From: Bimastos eiseni
Lineage: Eukaryota; Annelida; Clitellata; Crassiclitellata; Lumbricidae
Direction: 5' to 3'
Length of the DNA stretch: 64,000 nucleotides
Assembly (NCBI GenBank): GCA_959347315.1
Contig: OY365810.1
Location: forward strand, 32,769,150-32,833,149
Part shown: in pieces, positions 58,186 through 64,000 of the stretch
Layout of the letters: each line of letters opens with the position of its first letter
How positions within the stretch are numbered: position 1 is the first letter of the stretch
Made by a program: the position numbers and the translations under genes
The notes under the pieces: model-generated
Told to the model about the DNA's origin: nothing
The model's input: the letters and a program-made list of their open reading frames with translations, nothing else
Database searches by the model: none

Positions 58186-58369
58186 AATGTATGTATGTTT
58201 TGATTGATGCAGACATGTTGTCAGGTCCAAGTGTTTGCTTTCTATTATGCTTAGAGAGAGATATTGATCCAAGTACCACAATTTTAAGAAGCTTTTTATA
58301 GATCCTATCGACATATCTTGTCTGGATATTATGCAAACCTGTTGTGACCTGAAGCTTCCATTTGCAGCT

Positions 58370-58516
58370 AAGCAGTAAGTTTGAAGCTAAGCAGTAAGTT
58401 TGAAGCTAAGCAGTAAGTTTGAAGCTAAGCAGTAAATTTGAAGCTAAGCAATAAGTTTGAAGCTAAGCAGTAAGTTTGAAGCTAAGCAGTAAGTTTGAAG
58501 CTAAGCAGTAAGTTTG
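58370..58516. repeat. 19-bp tandem repeat, AAGCTAAGCAGTAAGTTTG
   Basis: Eight nearly identical units with only a few substitutions, so it is young. Confidence 0.95.
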
Positions 58517-58909
58517 GCCCTTCTGTTGTGGTCACACATTGTCTGATTGAACATTGGTCACTGGATGCCTAGATGCAGAAGACTTGGATATATTTACCAA
58601 ACAGTTTTTGTAGCCATGTGTTAGTATCAGTTGTTTACCGATTTTACTTTCTAGATAGTTGTGCGGCGTGTGCTTAAGTGTCTGAGTTGTTAGTTCTAAA
58701 AATTGTGCATTAAGGTACTGAATGGAATTTCAAGGGAACATAGCTGATTTATAACGATTGAGCGATAAAATTGTTTTCCCCTTGTGGCATTATATGTCCT
58801 ATTAGATTAACAGTGAGACATTTATGAAGGTAATACTTCCTGTTAGCATATTTATCTGGCCGACTGTCAAATGTGTTTCCAGTTTTAATGGCCAGCAGTT
58901 ATTCTGTAG

Positions 58910-58950
58910 TTATATATATATATATGCATTATATATATATATATATATAA
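58910..58950. repeat. (TA)n microsatellite
   Basis: TATATA runs interrupted by TATGCATTA, making a near-palindromic AT hairpin. Confidence 0.85.
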
Positions 58951-60784
58951 TGTATTGTTGTTATAGGTATAACAGTAGTTATGTGATGCATCTTATTATT
59001 AATCTTAGAGTTAATAGTAGAACATAATGAATATGAAAAGTATATATTTTGTTGTTAGTCGTCCTGTTATGGTGTGTGACTGTGTTTTAGCATTTAGCTA
59101 CCAAAAGAGCATTCTGTAATTGGTGTAAATTTTCGCTGTTGAACTGATTGGATCATGCCCAAATTGTAATGATTTAAATGATAAATTAGTCTTTTCTGCC
59201 TGATTCACCTTCTATGCAACAAGCTGTTGTCGGATGGAAATGACAACTGTTGCACGTTTTTCGTCTGTTGCACGTTTTCTGACGAATGAGCATTGTCGAT
59301 GTTTTAAATTATTTTTGAGCTATTTATATGTTTATTCAACATTATAAGTTATTCTGTGGCGTTTCATTGTTTGTCCTGTATAGTTTGATGATGGACATTC
59401 CATAGGTTGTTTGCATTTAAATAATGTTGGCCACTGAGGGATATAGTTACCATTTGAATTAGAATGTGAGAGTGTTGTGTGTGTATGTTCGTGTGGGCTT
59501 GGCTTGAATCTGTGACAAATTTGACAACATTCTTCGCTTCTTATTTGAGACAGTGTGCATTAGTATTCCAAAACAGGCAATCAGAGAATTTTTGAAAATG
59601 TTGCTAATTTGATTGGTTAAAAAAGTTTGTTGTGATTAGGAAACTCATGATATTGGTTAAACATTACCTTTCTGGCCATTTGTGACCCATCTAGCCAAAA
59701 CCAGGCTTATGTTGCAAAATGTGCTATTGAAATGATAGCACATACAATTTTTTTACAGCAATTTATATATAAATCTATTTTAAACTCATTAAAGCTACGA
59801 TTTGTGAAAAAGATTATTTTTGTGTGATTTTTTAGATGATTTTTGTAGGGGTTATTGTTGCAATAATTCAATGACTTTCATAAATTTGGCATTTTTACCT
59901 CATTAATAGCCATGTTCATTCTAATTCTAGCACAGTAATCATGGTATGTGTAGAAAGCCCAGACTTCCCTCTTGCCTACTATGCAGCCTGTATTCAACAT
60001 CTTTTAAATCTAAATTTATCAGAGCACTTGATACATACCAATGCTTTTTTAAATTAGAGAGGTCTGTAAAAGCATTTTTCTCAGGATTGTAATTCAAGCA
60101 ACTTGACCATCTTTTTACTCATAAATTTGGACAGAAACATCTAGGATTATTTAAAGTTTATGTCATTTTAGAAGAGCGACTTTACCATTTGAAACTATTT
60201 TTTGTCTAAAATTGAGTTAAGGCTGGGTTTGGTGAGTTTAGCCACCCTTTGTGTATAATTTAAGCCTAAGAAGTCTGTGTATATATGTGTGCTCCGAGTA
60301 TGACAAAGTAACAACAATCAGTTGTTCAGCTATTCAGCATTTGCATTGGGTTGGAACTGATTGCTTGTGTTGGAGTCACTGTGCAGTTCACTTTAATCAG
60401 TGTTACCCATGTCTCTTGTGAGCAGTTCGGCTAAATTAGTCAGAGATTCGGATTTCTAAAGCAAGTCTATCCTTTCCAACGGTCAATTTGTTGTATGTTT
60501 GTTTGTTGTCGATGGCAAAGAACAAATGAATTGTTTTGATTTTAGCTGCAATTGAAACTGTTGATGGTTTATATTTAGATAAAATTGTTAGTCAGCAGTG
60601 TTGTTTCAGAATGTTTCCTCGATCTTGTTTAACTTATATCCTGTCTAATAGGGAATTGTGGTACATATATATTTAATTTATGTATTGCACTCAATACCAA
60701 CAATTGGCACACATGTAGGACAGGTAAGCTATGCTCTTTGTCAGTTTTAACCTTTGAGGAAAACATCAGGGGGCTTTGACTCAC

Positions 60785-61000
60785 GGAGAACACATTGGGG
60801 TGCAGAGCTGAGGAACCGAGTTCGAAACCTGTATCCCCGTAAGGATGACTAGTTCGTCTTTTGCTAGGCAGCGGCATTGGTTAAATTGATGTATAGCGTA
60901 ATGGTTGGTTGCTGACTGTTATGTTTGATTCTTATTCATTCGTTCATACTGTGCTTGTTATTATACTGCGGTTTGTCAGTTTGAAATTAAAGGAAAAAAT
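60785..61000 (+). repeat. SINE-like repeat (family B)
   Basis: A B-box 'gagttcgaaacctg' (near 60817), a tRNA-unrelated body with 'gactagttcgtcttttgctaggcagcggcattgg'-like sequence, and the 3' end 'tttgtcagtttgaaattaaa'. The body order matches 62110-62360. Confidence 0.7.
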
Positions 61001-61416
61001 ATTGTATTATTGCAACTGTTCCTGAATTGTGGCACCATTGGTATTATTTCATAAGATAACTTTGTGTATAAATTAAGCATAAATAGTGTCGAATCAACTG
61101 CTTGAGATTTATATTAAAGGTAAATAATGGTATTTGTTTTAATAAAAATGTGAACATTACGGTAACTCTCTAATACGGTTGTATGCCCATTTTTGTACTA
61201 AAATTTTAAGGCTACTTAAATATATGGTTAAAAAAACTGCTTTTTTTCTCATGATCTTGCAATGTATAATGTTGTAGTTTAACATCAGTTGGAAAAGATG
61301 TATTTTGTGAATTTGTGTGATGCCTGGAAAAATTATCTGTATTAAGGTCTAATTTGATTCAACCATCTCCCACTTCAGGCTGGGTTATAAAGGCTTAAAT
61401 GGCACATACATTAAGA

Positions 61417-61871
61417 CAGTGTTCTTCAACCGGCGGTCCACGAACCGGTGCCAGCCAACAGAAATTTTCTTTCAGTCCACGAGAAATTTCTAGAAGGAGT
61501 GCAATTTCAGGATAATTATTCCATATATTCATTTTCCCTACAATTTCATTTTATTTTTATTCACAATTTAAAACTAAAATTATAGTTATTCAGTGCAATA
61601 AGAACGTCTTTTGGTGACTAATACATCCTGTATATTTGTGTATGAAACATTTACCTTGCAGTGCATTGTTTATGCACAAGTCTCTCAGAAACAAAATTGC
61701 AGCCACAAATATCACATCTTAAACCAAATAAGCAGCAGCAGATGTTGCACTAACAAATAATTGTAAGTTTAGATCATTACATTTAATAAATAAAATACTA
61801 TATCATCCGGTCCGCGAAATATTTCTCCTATTTTCGTCGGTCTGCAGGTGTGAATAGGTTGAAAAATGCTG
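61417..61871. mobile_element. hAT-type non-autonomous element (MITE)
   Basis: Ends CAGTGTTCTTCAACC and (reverse complement) CAGCATTTTTCAACC form a 15-bp TIR of hAT type. Flanks CATTAAGA (61409-61416) and CATTAAAG (61872-61879) agree at 6 of 8 positions, as an 8-bp hAT duplication would after decay. Inside, 'cggcggtccacgaaccggt' lies near the left end and 'ccggtccgcgaaatattt' near the right. No transposase. Confidence 0.85.
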
Positions 61872-62109
61872 CATTAAAGTAATAGAGTTTGTGCTTTTAT
61901 TCTATTGGACAGACTTTTTAAGCTTAATCAGGGGCATCAATCGCCCCCTGATCGATTGAGGCAAACCCCCAGTCACAAGTGCTAGGAAGGCAAGATATTC
62001 CCCCTAAGACGCAAAAAATGTCCCCCCCCCCACCTGAAATTGGAGGAATTTGCCTCTGGACTACCCCTAACTGGACACCCCTGAGCAAACTGAATTGTTT
62101 TATTCGCCA

Positions 62110-62360
62110 TGGTGAGGATGTAGAGTAAGGGTTAACACACAGGATTGTGGGGCCAAGTTCGATTACTGGATTCTTTAAGGTTGACGAGTTTTTTTTTGCT
62201 AAGTGGTAGTGTTGGTTACAAATTAGACGTGTAACGTGATGAGCGCCTTGTATGGCTGCCGACAGTTAAATTCGACTTCAGTAATATTTTGTGATCATTC
62301 TTTCATGCTGTTTTTTTAATCAGATTGTAGCTTGTCAGTTTGAAATTAAACGGAAATTAT
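62110..62360 (+). repeat. SINE-like repeat (family B)
   Basis: A-box-like 'gatgtagagtaagggtt', B-box-like 'aagttcgattactgg', 'ttgctaagtggtagtgttgg' and the end 'gtagcttgtcagtttgaaat'. It is the longest of the three copies. Confidence 0.72.
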
Positions 62361-63569
62361 TATTATAGTTCTTTTCATCAATTCCAAAATTAACAGGCAA
62401 CTTGAATCAAATCTGATGTTTCATTTCTGTATAGATTCAATCGACAGAAGAAACTTTGCTTTGTTTCACGTTGTTTAGCACAAGTTTACTAAATCGTGAA
62501 GACTTAACTGGTGAATGCAGTTTATGATCTCAGTAGCAACTGTGCTCACGCTGTCCTGTGAGATGCAGTTTGTGATGAAGTGGCATAATGATCATTACCG
62601 GTTATTTCGTATTTTTGTTATATTTTGCTGGAATTCTGTATTTTGATTGTCTTGTCTAAGACTGTCTAAGGCTGCTATGCTGAGGGACAACATTTTCTGT
62701 TGTGCCACACTTTTGTCTGCAACAGGTTGTTATCGGCGATGATATTTTACCAGGTTTATTGATCCCAGGTTTTTCTTATGCCCTATTGCAAAAGAAAATG
62801 ACTGTATTTCCAACTACATTACCAAGCTATTTCTCTTTAATTTGTTTTCACTAGGTCTTGAGGCTTTGGAATTGACCTCTTTGATGACCATTTAAAACAA
62901 AGGTTTTTTTCTGAGAGAATGCATAACATGGACTGTCTTTCTCGGCTTTTCACTGCTATGCATAGAGTTCTTATCGTGGTGTCGTGTACCATTGACAATG
63001 AATCAAAACTTTTACTAATATGGAAGGTCATTGGATATTATATCGTCTTGTTTTGCTGAGAATTTTTTTTTTCTTATGATGAGACAAATGTAGTAAGATT
63101 GAGTCAAAAATAAAAACTCATCTTACTAAAGATCCCTGTAGAGATGTGATGTCGCCCTTAGATTTCGTGGGGTATGATGTGATAATGAAGCATTGGAATT
63201 TTGTTTGCTTTCAAATATAGTGAGCAAACTACTCCAGTGTTGTGCACTGGGAATCCAATTTTGGTGTGAGGCAAAAAGGGAGCTGTCTTGGCAGTCTTAC
63301 TATTTCACTCCCTTGCATCTTTTGTACTACTGCATTTCTCCCACTGTCACTGTTTTCTCCTCTTTGTATCTCTCTTGATATCCTCAGTTTGTTGTCTTGT
63401 AAGATACTTTTTGTTGTGAGAAGACTGTTCCGCCTGAAGGGTATTCCTGTGTCCGTTTGTAACTCCATCTCTTGTCAAAGCAGCTTACAGTAAATGGAAA
63501 AGTGTTGTTGCTTCTATTTTCTTGAAGAAATGTTTAAATGTTGTCGTCCGATCTGAAGACGACATTCTC

Positions 63570-63575
63570 AATAAA
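63570..63575 (+). terminator. Candidate polyadenylation signal
   Basis: AATAAA followed by a T/G-rich stretch ('tttaatttgtgtg'), a typical downstream element. It could end a transcript from the Bcl-2 gene. Confidence 0.35.
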
Positions 63576-63595
63576 TGTTTAATTTGTGTGTAGAG

Positions 63596-64000
63596 TTTGA
63601 ACTCTCTTGATATTTGGTTTTTGAAACAAGTATCTTCAAAAATCATGCAGTCTGATCAATTCAATTCAATATTCGTTTAATTACAATCAAGCTGACAAAC
63701 CGCAAGTTAATTTACAGAGTTCAGTTTAGTTCAATCTATGCACCAGACTCGGACACCTAAAGCACTAAAACTTCAATGAAGCTGTGGGTCTCGAAATCAT
63801 ATGATTAAAAGCCTCAATTCTGCAGTTGGCCATGCATTGCCTTTTCAATGCATGACCAACTGCAGAGTTGAGGTTTTGAATCGCACTTAATCACACACTT
63901 GCCACATGTCTACATATTACCTTGCTATGCTCGCCCGTCTACACGAAATTTTTAAGATTTTACATTTTAAAGATATAATAATCTAGATCGATCCATGGAT
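63596..64000. other. No gene seen, window edge
   Basis: AT-rich DNA containing the hairpin at 63803-63882 and 'ctgacaaaccgcaagtta' near 63690, which is the inverse of the SINE-B 3' end (a possible minus-strand fragment). Confidence 0.4.
63803..63882. repeat. Long hairpin, ~37-bp stem with 6-nt loop
   Basis: Arms 63803-63839 and 63846-63882 match at 33 of 37 positions, two of the differences being G-U compatible in RNA. The core is 'ctgcagttgg..catgcattg'. It could be a small foldback element or an RNA hairpin. Confidence 0.8.

Larger units (their letters stand above)
56015..63595 (+). other. Probable very long 3' UTR or downstream DNA of the Bcl-2 gene
   Basis: No coding frame over 100 codons in either strand across about 7.6 kb. 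The sequence is T-rich and AT-rich throughout, and AATAAA signals occur at 61140-61145, 61787 (inside a MITE) and 63570-63575. Vertebrate BCL2 genes also have multi-kilobase 3' UTRs, but whether this DNA is transcribed cannot be seen. TAGGCCTA, frequent elsewhere in the window, is absent here, and the density of T runs is higher. Confidence 0.4.

Overview
The window reads as nuclear DNA of an invertebrate deuterostome, most likely an echinoderm. Three things point there. Two vertebrate-like multi-exon developmental genes lie in mostly non-coding DNA dense with SINEs, LINE tails, MITEs and microsatellites. The palindromic octamer TAGGCCTA is strongly over-used (19 exact hits counted by eye; about one is expected). 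A foldback element built of 15-bp tandem repeats resembles the sea-urchin TU elements. The species is inference.

Layout: 1-22.7 kb holds no gene I recognise. It contains a TU-like foldback element (1081-2056), minisatellites, an APE-type LINE 3' end (4339-4692, -), a Harbinger-like MITE (8752-9255), two inverted-array elements with GGACA-type motifs (10.2-11.1 kb and 21.3-21.8 kb), and GC-richer blocks with GACA/GTCT/CAGT microsatellites.

22694-31853 is a complete but dead Polinton/Maverick (adintovirus-like) element of about 9.16 kb. It has terminal inverted repeats of about 280-300 bp and a 6-bp target duplication (TATATA). It carries remnants of a phospholipase A2-integrase fusion, an FtsK/HerA-type packaging ATPase, a capsid-type protein, two or three conserved small Polinton proteins, an adenain-like protease and a protein-primed family B DNA polymerase. 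Nearly every gene has stops or frameshifts. No major capsid gene is visible, and one small gene is cut off, so an internal deletion is likely. Almost every gene start carries the same TATAAAATG signature.

31.9-41.2 kb is again repeat-rich and gene-poor. From 41231 to 46878 lie three exons of a Wnt gene on the + strand. All exon phases agree, and only the signal-peptide exon is missing. The last Wnt intron holds a broken non-LTR retrotransposon with a reverse transcriptase and a C-terminal restriction-like endonuclease, and a perfect 22-bp hairpin. At 52222-52728 there is an unrecognised 168-codon ORF. At 54642-56014 there is a two-exon anti-apoptotic Bcl-2 family gene (187 aa, Bcl-w/Bcl-xL-like). 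It is followed by about 8 kb of AT-rich DNA without genes, perhaps a very long 3' UTR, containing SINEs, a hAT MITE and, near the window end, a long hairpin.

The two host genes (Wnt secretion/signalling and mitochondrial apoptosis control) share a strand but have no evident functional link. The Polinton genes would together have made a self-synthesising, virion-forming transposon.
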